This document shows positions 1-21,132 of a DNA stretch of 64,000 nt, one piece after another. Position numbers and translations under genes: made by a program. The DNA is from Mesorhabditis belari (Eukaryota; Nematoda; Chromadorea; Rhabditida; Rhabditidae). The notes under the pieces are model-generated. The model ran no database searches. It saw nothing but the letters and a program-made list of their open reading frames with translations, and had not been told where the DNA came from. The stretch covers positions 1,165,501-1,229,500 of the forward strand of contig CAUEEP010000928.1 in NCBI GenBank assembly GCA_958450365.1, read 5' to 3'. Position 1 is the first letter of the stretch. The number at the start of each line of letters is the position of its first letter.

Positions 1-10
1 GCAATTAACG

Positions 11-22
11 TTTTCTTTTTAG
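11..22 (+). promoter_or_regulatory. possible trans-splice acceptor before PI4KA
   Basis: A pyrimidine run ending in ag lies 28 nt before the chosen PI4KA start. Since no in-frame coding sequence continues upstream, this could be a spliced-leader acceptor. It could equally be an ordinary acceptor with a 5' UTR exon outside the window. Confidence 0.35.
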
Positions 23-50
23 ATGAGTTAGAAAGAACAACGGAAGCAAG

Positions 51-8811
<8,761 letters not shown>

Positions 8812-9174
8812 GTTTGTATAAATTGAGCATAATTTATTTATTCTAGGTTTTGTAAATATTTTAAAAACTGCTTTGCTCGAACTTGTGTGATGTTGTGTTA
8901 ATAATATGCAGGTAGAAGGGTAGATATTTAATAATTTGCATTCCATTCGTTTGTTTATCTATGTTTAATAAATAGTTTATGCTTGTTGCAAAGAAATGCA
9001 ACGATTTACAGAGAGATTGCATAGAAAATGCAGCGATTTTTTTTGGGGAAAGCTACTTTCAAATATTTTGGGACGATTTACGTTGATTTTACTTTTCACG
9101 TTGTTTTATTTTTTTCTCCCAATTCTTGGACTAAACTGTTACCTAATGTTTGTTTTTCTTTTCAGGATTATTAT
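8812..9174 (+). other. intercistronic region with poly(A) signal and likely SL acceptor
   Basis: This spacer holds an AATAAA at 8967-8972, a T-rich stretch, and a tttttcttttcag acceptor ending at 9165, ten nt before the next ATG. That arrangement is the usual layout between two genes of a nematode operon, where the downstream message is trans-spliced. Operon status is an inference; no SL sequence is visible in genomic DNA. Confidence 0.5.
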
Positions 9175-10502
9175 ATGGTTGGCTCTCGTTTGGCACAGGA
9201 TCATCATGGCCATCAATTCGGGTAATTTATCCAGACGTTATTACTTAACTTATTTTTTTGCTAGATCGGATGAGGAAACTTTATCGGATTTTGAAGCACG
9301 AATGATGCAAGAAAATCCGGACATTTTAATGGAAGTGGTTCATCTCGATAAAGTGGAATTCCCGTCAAATACCATCAATGATCGCATGCGAAATGAGAGG
9401 ATTTTGAGTATGGTTGGTGACGATTTTGACTATTTTTTAGTAAGATTAAATTGTTAACAATTGTCTTTGTATTTCTAATACTATAAATTATTTTATTAAG
9501 GCTATTGTCATGGCAGAATTGTTTAGATTGTCGGAAACGACTGTAATGTTCAAAGGGTGAGGGAAACGCTGACCTATTTGAAGAAAACGGAGGCAAACAA
9601 TTTGCAAAGAGATCAACGATCGAACGACAATCACAATGAACAATTGTAGGTGAATTTATTGTTTTGAATATAAGGGGAACTAAAATGCGATGAATCAGTT
9701 TAGAGAAACACTTCGAAAGTTGATGGATGATGAATTTCATAAGCAGTCCAACCCGAAGTCCGGCACAAGAAAGATGAAGGGAAATGTGAGACGGGATAGC
9801 AGGGATATTGAGAATCTAGCGTTTGTTCTTTTTTCTCTTTTTTTTTCTGTAGAAACATGTAATCGTTAAATTAACGTAAATGTCAAAATAGTTAATTAAT
9901 TAATTCAATCTTTTTAGTAAACAAACGTTGATGGCGAACGATTTTCCAGTTCGAAAAGAGAGTCGGAAACGTGAAAATGAACGAAGAGATCATTATAGGT
10001 AAATTTTTTGTGATGCTTTAAAATGTAGGAATGAATGTTGGCTATGGAATATGGAAAGCTCAAAATTAGTTACAAGTTCTGAGTCGTTTGATTTCAGGCC
10101 ATTCTGAGTTATGATTTGTTTGATTTTTATTTTATAGCCATTCAAATCAAATCTGATAAAGTGTACTTTGAGACTGTCTCCAAAAAGTGTCCGTCCGACA
10201 AACGAGCAACGAAAAAGAAGTAGAGAAACGGGACAGGGTCGAGAAAGAGAAAATGAATGGAGAGGGTATGTTACATTCTTTCGGATGTATTTGAAAAGTT
10301 AAAGCTATATAAAGATTTTTTGTTTTTTTAATAACCGCTGTCAATATGTGTTGTTCTTAAGTTATTAGTTGCCGATTGATACTACTGATTGAGCGTTTTT
10401 TATTCCAGAGATCGTCCGCGTTTCAGCAGAAGCTACAAGGAAAATGGCGAAAGATCACCTCACAATCGTTCACGTTCATCTCGACATCAAAGAAACTTTT
10501 GA
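9175..10502 (+). CDS. basic RS-tailed nuclear-type protein, unrecognised
   Basis: Not assigned to a named family. The start ATG (MVGSRLAQDHH) sits ten nt after a strong acceptor. Phase-consistent splicing gives an acidic first part (SDEETLSDFEARMMQENPD, then VVHLDKVEFPSNTINDRM), a charged middle (VRETLTYLKKTEANNLQ, then LETLRKLMDDEF), and a basic arginine/serine-rich tail (KESRKRENERRDHYR, RKRSRETGQGRE, ending RSRSSRHQRNF). The donors I used at 9439 and 9823 keep the frame open from start to stop. RS-type tails usually mean nuclear RNA-processing proteins, so that is the best guess. Its position just behind PI4KA suggests cotranscription. Confidence 0.65.
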
Positions 10503-11318
10503 TCAAAGTTTGATAATATTCTTTTGCTTTCAAAGTGATTTCTTTTACGGGCACATAAACGTTTTCACAAATTGAAACAAAATTCGAAACATTTAAGAAA
10601 TATTACGGCAAATGTGATGAAAACGAATTGATGGGCATTGTAGATGGTGATTGATTTTTGAGTGAGTGGAGGGAATAATGCATGCATGGAGAGGGGTTTG
10701 TGGTTGAGAGGATTACTCATTCGATTCGATTCGATCTATCCTTTTCCCTTCCCCTCCATTCCATTCATTGCTCTCAAGCTTTCCGCACACTCGATGAATG
10801 GTTGTTATTACCCGGATTTTGTCTGCATTTATTACGAAATTTTCTACAAGCAATCACACAATCAATGTTATTTATGTTGTTTTAAGAGTTAAGAGCTCCG
10901 AGTTTTTTTTGAATAACTCGACTAAAAAAAATGACTGGTGCTTTGAAAAGCTACAAATACACATGTTAGTTGCCAATTTTCGATTCCCGTCTTGTTATTT
11001 CAATCGTCTCTCTTCTCACTAGATTTTTTTTCCTTTAATTGTTGAATTGTGCCAAAAGCCACGCGGTTTATGAGCATTTGGCACGTCAAAGACAAAACCC
11101 GTTATCGTCTCTCTTTTTTTGGTTCCTCTTGATCATCATCAACACTTTTTTTTGCCGCCATCTCTGTTATTCATTTCATTTACACATTATTTTTGGTAGT
11201 TTTCGATTTTAGATGTAAATTTGAATTACATGCTAAGCAAAAGGTGAACGATACGGTCAGTCACCTATCAACAGTCTAGAATATAAAGTCTCTGATCTGA
11301 AAATTCCTTGATTTTCCC
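10503..11318. other. intergenic region, no gene seen
   Basis: AT-rich spacer between the RS-tailed gene and the DOMON gene. I see no conserved coding frame. It must contain the 3' end of the first gene and the promoter of the second, but no specific element can be assigned. Confidence 0.6.
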
Positions 11319-14300
11319 ATGGATACCCGATTTTCGGTTTATAAAATGTATCGATTCATCCTTATTTTGTTTCTTTCTCTGATTCACAACGAGAATTCAT
11401 TTTATGGGATCTTTTTCCAGACCAACATTCCATCAAACATCTCAAATGTGGTCTACAATCGGGATTTTGGGGATTTTGGTAAATAATTTCTAGAAACTAT
11501 TGAATGAAGCAAAAAAAAATCGATTTACTGCTGAAAAAAAATTTCATTTTCGGATGCTCTTTGTGAATGGACTCGAATTGAATGAATGCAATGTGACACA
11601 CTCATGTTGGACACATCCACCATTGTGTCAGGTAGGCGAAAGATGTAAATCTTTTGTAAACATTCTCCAGATTTCATCTTATATCAACACTGATTGATCC
11701 ATCAAAAATGTAAATCTTTTGATATTCTTTATGAAACATGGGAGTGGGACAAATGCGACCTTTTTTTTTGCGCACCCGGACATTTGCGCACCTTTTTTTC
11801 CGCACTTAGCCCATTAGCGCACTTTTTTTCGCGTTTTAAAAAGCTCTAAAAAGCTAATATTAACCAATTTCTATTCCAAAAGTTGTTTTTCTAGGTAATT
11901 TGAGGGTGTCGAATTCAAATTTTGACATAACAGAGCTTGTGGAACCAATTTGAAAGACAAAACGGCTAGGTCAAATTACAGAAAATTGTTGATTCTTCTC
12001 TTTGTATAACCCTGTTCGTTTGTTTCCACAAGCTCTGATATGTCAAAATTTCGATTCTACGCCCTAAAATTACCTAGAAAACAATTTTTTGAATAGAAAT
12101 TGGTTAATACACTCTGTCAAAAAATTATAGACGCACCCTGTTTTTTGCTAGTTTAGAGCCGGATATAAGTGCTAGTCCAGTCCAAAGTATTTTTTTAGTT
12201 TCTTTAATGTAAAAAAACAACCCATGCAAAATTTCAAGTCATTTCACTCATCCAAAGTATTTTATCGTACAAAAAACGTTTTATTAGCTGTCAAAAAATT
12301 ATAGACGCAACTTAAATTTGACGATTTATTCTATCGATAATTGTTAGTTTTTGTCATTTTTTTGCTTATTAGTTATGTTTATAAATGTTTTTACATTTTC
12401 AAATATGCCACTTGGAAAAATAACTGGATGTGGTGAAAAAAACACGTATCGATTCGCTCCACACGCTTGGTCACTCAAACAGGGACATTGCTCGTCGAAT
12501 CGGACGTTCTGAGAAGTGTATTCGCACGTATCTCAAGACCAGAGTGACTCCTAAGAAGAAAGAAACACGCGGCCGGAAGAAAAAGTTGACCGATCGAGAC
12601 GAACGCGCAATTACGAGACGTCTTTCCAACACGACAACATCACTCGAAGAGGTTCGCAAGGAGATGAAGCTTCCGGTCACTCGCCAAACTGTGCACAACG
12701 TTGTCAAACGATCTACAATACTCAAATACAAACTCATGAAGCAAGCTCCACGACTTACAAAGGACCATAAAGCCGCCCGTATCGATTTCGCTCAAAAGAA
12801 CCAGAAGACCAAATGGGAAGGAGTTGGTTTACTAGTATTTCTTATGTATTTTATGTTTAGATCATTTGGAGTGACGAAAAGAAGTTCAATCTTGATGGTG
12901 CTGATGGTTTTCGAGGATATTGGAAGGATCCACGAAAGCCGGGCATGGTCTTCAGCACTTTGGAGGTGGATCATGTATGGTATGGGGAACCTTTCGAGAC
13001 TGGTCGGCTTAGAGTTTATTTCGACCCGGATGACATCGCTTGACTATCAACAAGTGTTGGACAAACATCTAGTCGTCTATCTGAACAACAATCCGGGCAA
13101 TAACTTTACTTTTATGCACGATAACGCGAGTATTCATGCAAGTCGCTCCACAAGAGATTGGCTGACAGCGCACAAAATCGGCACTGTCGCTTGGCCCGCT
13201 TGCAGCCCAGACTTGAACCCGATTGAGAATGTGTGGGGGACACTCGTTCGAGATGTCTACAAGGGAAACAAGCAATATTCGAGCGTGAATGAACTCAAGA
13301 AAGCCATTCAAGTAGCCTGGAATCGGCTTCAGCCAACAGCGCTCCATGACCTTGTCTCTTCGATGCCGAGACGTCTTTTTGAAGTTGGACTAAAGCAAGG
13401 AGGGGCCACACATTACACCCATGCACAAAAAAAATGTCACATCGTTTTTACAAAACTTTACGCCTAAATTTGACCTACTAAACGTGTTCCAAATTCTATG
13501 CTGTCAAAAGGTTTTAGATAGCAAAAAACTTCTACTTTCTTGTGAAAAAGTGTTCAAGTTCCAGCAATTTGTTTAAATTTTTATTTTTCAATAAATACCG
13601 GAAGAACACTAAAAACGGGTGCACAAAAAAAATGTCACACATAAAATAAAAATTGATAAAAACAAAAATCTAATATTTTGTCGGGCCTCCCTTAGCTTGA
13701 ATAACTGCCTGAATCCTCCGTGGCATCGAATCAGTCAAATCCTCCAAGATTTGAGGAGAAATTTTCCGCCATTCGCTTCGAATGAAGTACCAAAGCTCAA
13801 CCTTGGTCGCAAATCGTTTGCCCTTCAGTTTACCCTTGATGTGCGACCACAAATGCTCGATCACGTTGAGATCCGGGCTGTAAGGTGGAGCAGCGACGAG
13901 CTTGACACGATTGTCAGCGAACCATCCCGGTAAACGAGCCCTTCCACCGTTTGAAAGTCGGCCGACCCTTCCTATCAACATCTGGTGCTTGTGACACGGA
14001 GCGTTATCCTGGTACAACAACCATCCTTGTCCCATATTCGTGGTCGCAAATGGAAGAAGATCATTCTCCAGGATCGTCTTGTGCCGCTGGGCCTTCAAGG
14101 TTGAGTTGAGAAAGACGAGCGGACCTGGTGAACTTCTAGTCATCGCTCCTGAAAAAAAGCAAGATTAGTTGACATAAGGGAACAAGTCTTTTACCCCATA
14201 GCATAATCGATCCGCCACCAAATTTGACTGTCGGCCGCAAGTATTTGATGTTATGGCGTTGTCCAACTGGTCTCCGGATCAAGTGATTGCCATTAGGGTT

Positions 14301-17300
14301 GAAGAGATTGATCTTCGACTCATCGGTGAAAATGACATTGGCCCAGTCATTCGGCGTCCAACTTTGGTACTTTTTTTGCGAACTCGAGTCGGATCTTCCT
14401 GTGCTTGGCAACCATCAGAGGCTTCTTGGCGGCCCTTCTAGTTATCAATCCTGCTCGATTCAAGCGTCGGCTCACTGTCATTCGATTGATATCCTTGCCG
14501 AATTGTTGCTTGATGAGGCAAACACCATCCGACGCGTTAAGATTCGGGTCCTTATTGTGCGCCAAAATCAAAGCCTTGTCTTCGCGTGGTGTAGTGGCTG
14601 GTGGCCGTCCACTTCCTGGTGTCCTGTGCAAATTTCCAGTCGTTCTCGACTTCGCAGCAATGCGAGAAACGGTTCTTACATCACATTTGAACAGCTCGGC
14701 CACCTGTTTCCGCGGGATTCCTTGTTTCCTTGCTTCAACAATCTTTTCTTTGTCTGGCGTTGAGAGCTGTGATTTTACCATTCTAAAATTAAAAAAATTA
14801 GCATAAAAGTATGCAATCAAAAAAAAAGTAAAACGGAAAAAAAGCAGGTTCAAGTTAAATGTGACATTTTTTTTGTGCACCCGTTTTTGGTGTTCTTCCG
14901 GTATTTATTGAAAAATAAAAATTTAAACAAATTGCTGGAACTTGAACACTTTTTCACAAGAAAGTAGAAGCTTTTTGCTATCTAAAACCTTTTGACAGCA
15001 TAGAATTTGGAACACGTTTAGTAGGTCAAATTTAGGCGTAAAGTTTTGTAAAAACGATGTGACATTTTTTTTGTGCATGGGTGTATTAATTTATTTGGTT
15101 TGCGTTGTTATTTTTATTTCTGTTAACTTTTTCTTGATAAAATAAAGGTGCGTCTATAATTTTTTGACAGCTAATAAAACGTTTTTTGTACGATAAAATA
15201 CTTTGGATGAGTGAAATGACTTGAAATTTTGCATGGGTTGTTTTTTTACATTAAAGAAACTAAAAAAATACTTTGGACTGGACTAGCACTTATATCCGGC
15301 TCTAAACTAGCAAAAAACAGGGTGCGTCTATAATTTTTTGACAGAGTGTATTAGCTTTTTAGAGCTTTTTAAAACGCGAAAAAAGGTGCGCTAATGGGCT
15401 AAGTGCGGAAAAAAAGGTCGCATTTGTCCCACTCCCTGAAACATTGAAAATGACTTCTTTAGGGTGAAATGAATGAAATGACAGTGAAAAAAAAGAGTCG
15501 TTTTCAGCAAAAAACACCAAACGATTGTGTCTCGGTGGTGAAATGGAAACCGAAAGGCGAAGAGGGTTATGAATTTGAGGTGGAATTGGGAAAGAATTTC
15601 AGAATTTTAAAAACATTCTCCAGATTTCATCTTATATCAACACTCTTGATCCATCAAAATCATATTGGATTGCCGTTGGCATATCGCACAATCAGAGAAT
15701 GGTTTGAATGAAGAAATATTGTGTTTAAAATTCACTCAAACTCATCATGATGGTCTAAGGCGCGCGACGTGAATCCCGCGCAAAAGGATGGGGTTGTTGG
15801 TTCGGCTCTCCCGCGCACTTGAGCCATTATTTTTGCATATTCCTTAATTGTTTTGAGTGAATACGATACCTAGCTACATTGTTCTTTTGAACAAAACAAT
15901 TGTGCAATAGAGAATTTTTTAAATTTTCTCATTTCTTTTTTAAAAAAATGTTATAACTTTTTGTAGAGTTGAGCAAATTTGATGATTTTTGCATCAAAAT
16001 GTTCGTAAGAGTCTCTAGAATAAAAATTATCCCTTCGTTTTTGGTTCTAGACCCTCGTTGTCGAGTTACTAGTTCCAAACTGCAGGGTACCACAAAATTT
16101 CCCATACAAAATGACCAAAAAACTGCTAAAACTAAATTTAAAAAATTTCTGTCAGAGGGATTTGGAAAATTCCTTCAAATTCGGAATCAGCACAATTTTC
16201 CGCATCTAAAAAAGGTACTCCCAGAAAAATCCTATAGAAAACGCATTTTCGCGCCGATGTGCATCACCATTCTGAGTCTGAGTAAAGAAATCATTCTGAG
16301 TAATTCTGAGTAATCATTCTGAGTAAAGAAATCATTCTGAGTAATTCTGAGTAATCATTCTGAGTAAAGAAATCATTCTGAGTAATCATTCTGAGTAAAG
16401 AAATCGATAGATCTTTCTTTTATAAACTCTTTTAGATAAAAGATCAATAAAAGATTAATTTTTGTTTTCTTAAACACTTTTTTTTAGGATGATGACACCG
16501 TGTTTGAGTGTATCTCGTCACCCGATGGGCATCACCGAGCACAAATCTCATTCAACGATGAGACACACAATCAAGTACTCCACCAGGTGCTCCCATCAGA
16601 AAAACATTCTCGTCAATTTCACTTTCCCCCGCTCCGCCCCTTTTCCAATCAAATTTCCTAGGCCACATCGCAGCTTCTCCATTCGAACGAAATCTCGCTA
16701 ATTGATGGTTTCTTCAAATGTAATGTGACCTATTTGCCCGATAATCGACTCAAAGTTCTTCAAGAAGATCAATTTAAAGTTGAAATTTTGATATCTTATT
16801 TGATTTTTGTTTCTTTTCAGATTCATCAAATCGAATCGAAACCTTTTTATCTTCTTTTTGCAAAGGGAAGCGCTGATCGATACAGTTTGGGAAAAAAACA
16901 TTGAGAATTTTATATGAAACGAATTTTCAGCTTTTGAGAAAGATATTCATTTTATGAATGATGGTCCAGATTTCCCGTGGATTACCGGGGAAATGGTGAG
17001 CGTTTTTTGAGATAAACTTAATCTCTTTTAGAAATATTAGAAATTAGAAATTAGAAATAAAGAAAATCTCTTTTAGGTGGGATTTTGTCGAAATTGTACC
17101 GATAAATCGTTTGCAATTATTGGAGAAAATTCGATTCAAACAAAAGTTCAACGATACTGGAGATACAGGATTGCTGTATTTCATGGTGGGGAAAAAGGGG
17201 AAATTCGTGAGAAAAAATGAATATCTTTTGGTTTCTAGAAGAGATTTTAGCATTACCAGAGATAACCGACATTAGTGTATTCGGTTTTTAAAGCTAAATA

Positions 17301-19653
17301 AATTTCTGATTATCAAAGCTTCAATAACGAATTTTAAGCCAAAGCTATGAGCTATGAGCCAAAGCTATGAGCTATGAGCCAAAGTCAAAGCTATGAGCTA
17401 TGAGCTAAAGCCAAAGCTATGAGCTAAAGCCAAAGCCAAAGCTATGAGCTATGAGCTATGAGCTATGAGCCAAAGCTATGAGCTATGAGCCAAAGCCAAA
17501 GCTACTTTAAGCCAGTTGGGCAATTGAATCGAAATGCTATCAGCAATTTCTGTTTACGAGTGAGCACAGAGAGCACGCATACAGAATTATTTGAAAAGCT
17601 AGAAGCATAGCTAGAAGTCTGAAATGATCTTGAGAAATGTAGAGTGAAATAGTTGGAGGTTTTCCGTTTACAGGTTCAATTTTATAGGTTCAATTTTACA
17701 GCTTCAATTTTATAGGTTCAATTTTACAGGTTCAATCTTGATCTTCTGTTGGTGGGTGCTAGTGTCAAATGCGATTCTCATTGCTCGTTTTTTCAAACCA
17801 TTATGGCCAAAGAGGAAATTGTGTGGGGTGGCTGTTTGGTTTCAGGTGATAAAAGATAAAAGAGAATTGAAAGAAATTGAAAGAAATCTCTTTTTTTTTC
17901 CAGCTACATCGCCTTCTCAATCTGGTGGCATTTCCCCTAGAAATTCTCTCGGTTTTGCTGATCTTCTTCCAATCCGGTTGGGTATGGTATGAATGCAGTT
18001 ATGAGTGTGATTTAATGGTAAAAAGAAAAATAAAGCAAAAATATTATAATAATGAGAAATCTTTGAGGCATTATCGAAGAAAATGCACGCAATAACGGGA
18101 GTGACAGCCACAGTGATGGCTTTGTTGAATCCATTGGTGGCATTGATTAGACCAGCACCTGATTCAGAGTTTGTTTTTTTGTTAGAATTCTATTTTATTG
18201 AAAATTTATAGAACTTAACGTTGTCTATTTTATCAAATTTTTATAGAATTTCATTTTTTTTCGATTTTTATCATTTTCTTGAAGAAATCTTTTAGTTCTC
18301 GTCCAATTTTCAATTGGATTCATTGGTTTTTCGGGATGTTCGCATGGATTTTTGCAAGTAAAAAACATCTAAAAAGATCTATTTAAAAGGAAATTGTAAG
18401 CTGCACATTTAAACTGTGCATTTTTAAAATGAGAATTTAACAAAACCCAATCAACTTTCAGGTGTAACCATTCTTCTTTCGGTTCCACTCGGGAAAACAG
18501 GCCTCTATTCGAACTATGGACCGACTCCATTCTATATTATGGTAAACAAATCGAAAAAACATTACTGAAATTTAATCAAATTATAGGCTGGATACATTTT
18601 GTTCTTTATTGCAATCAATATTTTACTTGAAATGATCACCTCGACAAGTGATCGACGAGTGATTAGAGATGGTGAGAAGGAGAAGACATTAGATTGATAG
18701 AACATCTATCTAATAAGATTATATACTTCTAATAAGATCTATCTAATAAGATTTATCTAATAAGATCTATCTAATAAAGATTGTGCAGTGCGTGAGAGGG
18801 TACCGATGGGGCAATGATTATTTGGCATAGATTATTTGGACATTTATTCCGAATATAGCACAATCACTAATCTAGCGAGAAAATACAACAAAATAGAATC
18901 AATCGTTGGTTCAGTGTTTCAAAGCCAAAGCAAAGCCAAAGCAAAGCCAAAGAAAAGCCAAAGAAAAGCCATACAAAGTGGGCTCCGTCCCCTTTTATCA
19001 CACAAACGATCTTTAGAGGAAGGACAAGAGAAGCAGAGACATTCAAAATCAAAGCATCAAATAAGATTTCACAGAAAAGAGCTACTTTTCTGCACAAAGA
19101 TAACTATTATAAGATTTTCTATCTTTTCTATAGCTTTTAAGGCAAGATGAGAAGCCAGGTTCAAGTTTGGGTCAAGATCTTCCTTCTGACCTGACCCTTG
19201 TTTCCCTTTGAATTATTTTCCATCTCCTTTACAGATTCAGATGGTGTTCATCGTTTTATTGTCTCTCAATCCGGAATGTCGTTATCTGTTTTAAACGGAC
19301 CGACAACCGAACACCCGTCAACGAGAGTCACCGTTTGTTTTTAAAAGAAACAATAAATGCCATGAAAAACATTGCAAGACTATTGTTTAATTAGTTCTCT
19401 AGAAAATAAACATGTAGTTTGGCTAGATGAGAGTGAATTGAAGTGAAAAGGTTTCAAAAAAAAACAATCTTCATTTGTTGAGAGAATTAAAACGAAATGA
19501 AATCTTCTCAACTTAAATCTGAATGAATCGTTTCCTTTTCAGCGTTCCCCATTTCGTCTTTTCCTTTTCTTCATCCATCTCGTCATTTCCATTTCTGTCA
19601 CCATCACGATCACCGTATTTTTACTGAAAATTCTCTGGTCTCACTCTCCATAG
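11319..19653 (+). CDS. DOMON plus cytochrome b561 membrane protein (ferric-chelate reductase 1-like)
   Basis: Likely a transmembrane electron-transfer protein of the FRRS1/SDR2 type, moving electrons across a membrane to ferric iron or another acceptor. A signal peptide (YRFILILFLSLIHNENS) is followed by a DOMON domain read across several exons: SVVKWKPKGEEGYEFE, YWIAVGISHNQRM, DDDTVFECISSPDGHH, PFYLLFAKGSADRY. The b561 core follows with its four heme-ligand histidines visible: AVFHG at the start of TM1, WFQLHRLLN, KMHAITGV and NWIHWFFG. A last hydrophobic helix lies just before the stop (HLVISISVTITITVFLL). Exon phases agree at the junctions I checked, including the final two. The second intron is split by a 3.7-kb nest of transposons, and several introns carry short tandem repeats. 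The substrate is not visible from sequence. Confidence 0.85.
11657..11708 (+). pseudogene. partial copy of a DOMON exon and its acceptor
   Basis: This stretch repeats 15609-15659: the intron end with its ctccag acceptor plus the first part of the exon reading ISSYINT. The copy has two extra bases and runs into a stop at once, so using it would break the protein. It sits upstream of the transposon nest, while the real exon lies downstream. Confidence 0.8.
12405..13418 (+). pseudogene. Tc3-like transposase of element A, frameshifted
   Basis: A recognisable Tc1/mariner-superfamily transposase. The paired HTH region reads TRIDSLHTLGHSNRDIARRI. A 38-nt intron probably follows near 12824, then SDEKKFNLDG carrying the first catalytic Asp, FMHDNASIHASRS with the second Asp, and SPDLNPIENVWG with the final Glu. 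The frame shifts at least three times: just after MPLGK at the start, near 12957 (to the frame reading GGGSCMVWGTF), and near 13007 (to LEFISTRMTSLDYQ). It should be inactive. The last codon is interrupted by element B, which adds a short foreign tail. Confidence 0.85.
13416..15083. mobile_element. Tc1-like element B, inserted in element A's transposase
   Basis: A 1,668-bp element with inverted repeats of about 220 bp starting cacccatgcac. Both arms hold an outer and an inner copy of tgcacaaaaaaaatgtcaca. It is flanked by TA at 13414-13415 and 15084-15085. The size and arm layout fit a complete Tc1/Tc3-type element. The transposase is on the minus strand. Confidence 0.9.
13670..14781 (-). pseudogene. 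Tc1-like transposase of element B, one frameshift
   Basis: Cuts and reinserts element B in the family model. The protein starts MVKSQLSTPDKEKIVEARKQ with two HTH motifs (RKQVAELFKCDVRTVSRIA). The catalytic region has NVIFTDESKINLF, LLYQDNAPCHKHQ and [14 protein letters not shown], so all three acidic residues (D, D, E) are present, and it ends GGPTKY. A ~50-nt intron fits near 14150-14195. The only break seen is an extra A in a seven-A run at the FAKK/YQSWTP junction near 14365. That could be a real mutation or a sequencing error, so the copy is nearly intact. Confidence 0.85.
16262..16405. repeat. short tandem array in a DOMON-gene intron
   Basis: Imperfect copies of attctgagtaa with the longer form aaagaaatcattctgagtaa. 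It lies in an intron and I see no coding role. Confidence 0.8.
17338..17510. repeat. tandem array (agctatgagccaaag units) in a DOMON-gene intron
   Basis: Mixed copies of agctatg and agccaaag in variable order, in the intron just before the exon for TM1. A related aaagccaaagc array lies at 18910-18970 in a later intron. Confidence 0.85.
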
Positions 19654-20179
19654 AAGAAAATTTTTTATATTAAATAGATTTCTATGAATTATTATATTAA
19701 ATAGAATTATTATTATATTAAATAGATTTCTATGATTTCTATGAATTATTCAATTGTGATCTCTTGTAATTTTATTATTGAATTTCAAAGGTGAAGTTTC
19801 GAAAAAGTGAATCAAAATGATAACACTACAAAAAGAAGGACTTTCCTAGAATACAGATTTATTATGGAAAGCTCAGTTTGATCTCTTGTAAATTAAGCAG
19901 CTACCAGAAAGCTTTTCAAGTGCTTTTCAATTGCTGCTTTAGTGCAGGCCTGGGTGCATTGACTAGAGCTCAAAATTAAAGCCGAAAATTTTGGGCATAG
20001 TAACGCTTAGAAACGGAGAAAACTGGCTGAAACGCTCACTGCTTCTTCCCCTTTATACATCCACTCAACTAGGAATAGATAGGGTGCGATAGGATTATTG
20101 CAACCGTCTCAAATCAATTTTACTTCCAACAACTATCTCTACTTAAGAAACATCTTCTTCCCTAAGCCAAAAATCACAA

Positions 20180-20690
20180 CAGGATTTGATGTGCTTATGC
20201 AGAATGATTATGCTGATAAGGCTCGAGTGGTTCAGCACTGGCGCAAGCAGCATTTAGTGACCACCCTCAATTTCCGAGCTGAATCCAATGGATTTCAGTC
20301 TTTGGAATGTTCTTGAAGCAAAAAAGTGCTCTGATTCTTTAGAGTCTTTGTAAAATTGAATGAGAAACGATGACGATTTTTGTTTATTCTTTCGTTTAAT
20401 CTAAACTGGCCTCTACATAGTTTAAAAGTGCAATAAATTCTAAAATATTGGTTAGAAACTCTGACTTTGTTTATGTAATCGATATTAGAAGCAATATCAA
20501 AAGTGATGACTGAATTGGAAATCAAGATGCACGTTTTTGCACGTTTTTGCTTCAAGAACATTCTAAAGACTGAAATCCATTGGATTAAAATCGGGAATTG
20601 AGGGTGGCCACTAAATGCTGCTTGCGCCAGTGCTGAACCACTCGAGCCTTATCAGCATAATCATTCTGCATAAGCCCATCAAATTCTGTT
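20180..20690. repeat. inverted repeat, arms about 145 bp
   Basis: The left arm 20180-20325 and right arm 20548-20690 are near-perfect reverse complements, sharing the block around gctcgagtggttcagcactg. The spacer is about 220 bp. No transposase or target duplication was identified, so its class is unknown. Confidence 0.8.
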
Positions 20691-21132
20691 TCCAAAGTGA
20701 TTTTTCCAAGATGAGCAGCACCTCGGAAACTTGATTGAAGCAATTGAGACTTGCTGATTTTTTTGTAAAATTTATAAACTTTGGCAATAGTCTAAAAGGA
20801 ATTTATGCTATTTTTTTGAAGTTTTATACTTCTTTATCGACTTTAGGAGAATTTTCGGGTAAAATTGTGAAAAGGAAACGTGATGGGTGGTCTAAAAGGC
20901 TATGGGTGGTCTAAAAGGCTATGGGTGGCCCTGTGCCTTGGGAATCCTTGTTCTCTTTTCCCATTCCCTTTTCACAAAATAACCTAGACTAGACACACAG
21001 TTTTTATTATTATAATTTGTTAATTATTAGATTTCTTTTGTTTTTTTATTTAAAAAAAATAGTAACAACAACTAACAGCATAATACTGAAAAGAAAAACG
21101 ATGATTTGCTTTGATTTGCTTTATACGATGAA

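Larger units (their letters stand above)
12110..15348. mobile_element. Tc3-like element A, inserted in the hAT-like element
   Basis: About 200-bp inverted repeats (12110-12310 and 15148-15348) begin cactctgtcaaaaaattata. Each arm carries a second copy of the end motif at its inner edge, as Tc3-type elements with two binding sites do. The element is flanked by TA at 12108-12109 and 15349-15350. It contains a decayed transposase, and element B sits in the end of that gene. Confidence 0.88.
11740..15436. mobile_element. hAT-like palindromic element, copy 1 (hosts nested transposons)
   Basis: The ends are inverted (gtgggacaaatgcgacc left, ggtcgcatttgtcccac right) and flanked by the 8-bp duplication tgaaacat at 11732-11739 and 15437-15444. 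Its own DNA is about 460 bp of long, imperfect palindrome with no transposase, so it is a non-autonomous foldback. The 8-bp target duplication points to the hAT superfamily, but no hAT protein is present. The rest of its length is a later Tc3-like insertion. It sits in an intron of the DOMON gene. Confidence 0.85.

Noticed and set aside
16262..17510. CRISPR-like spaced repeats
   Set aside because: Units are contiguous tandem repeats in a eukaryotic intron without unique spacers.
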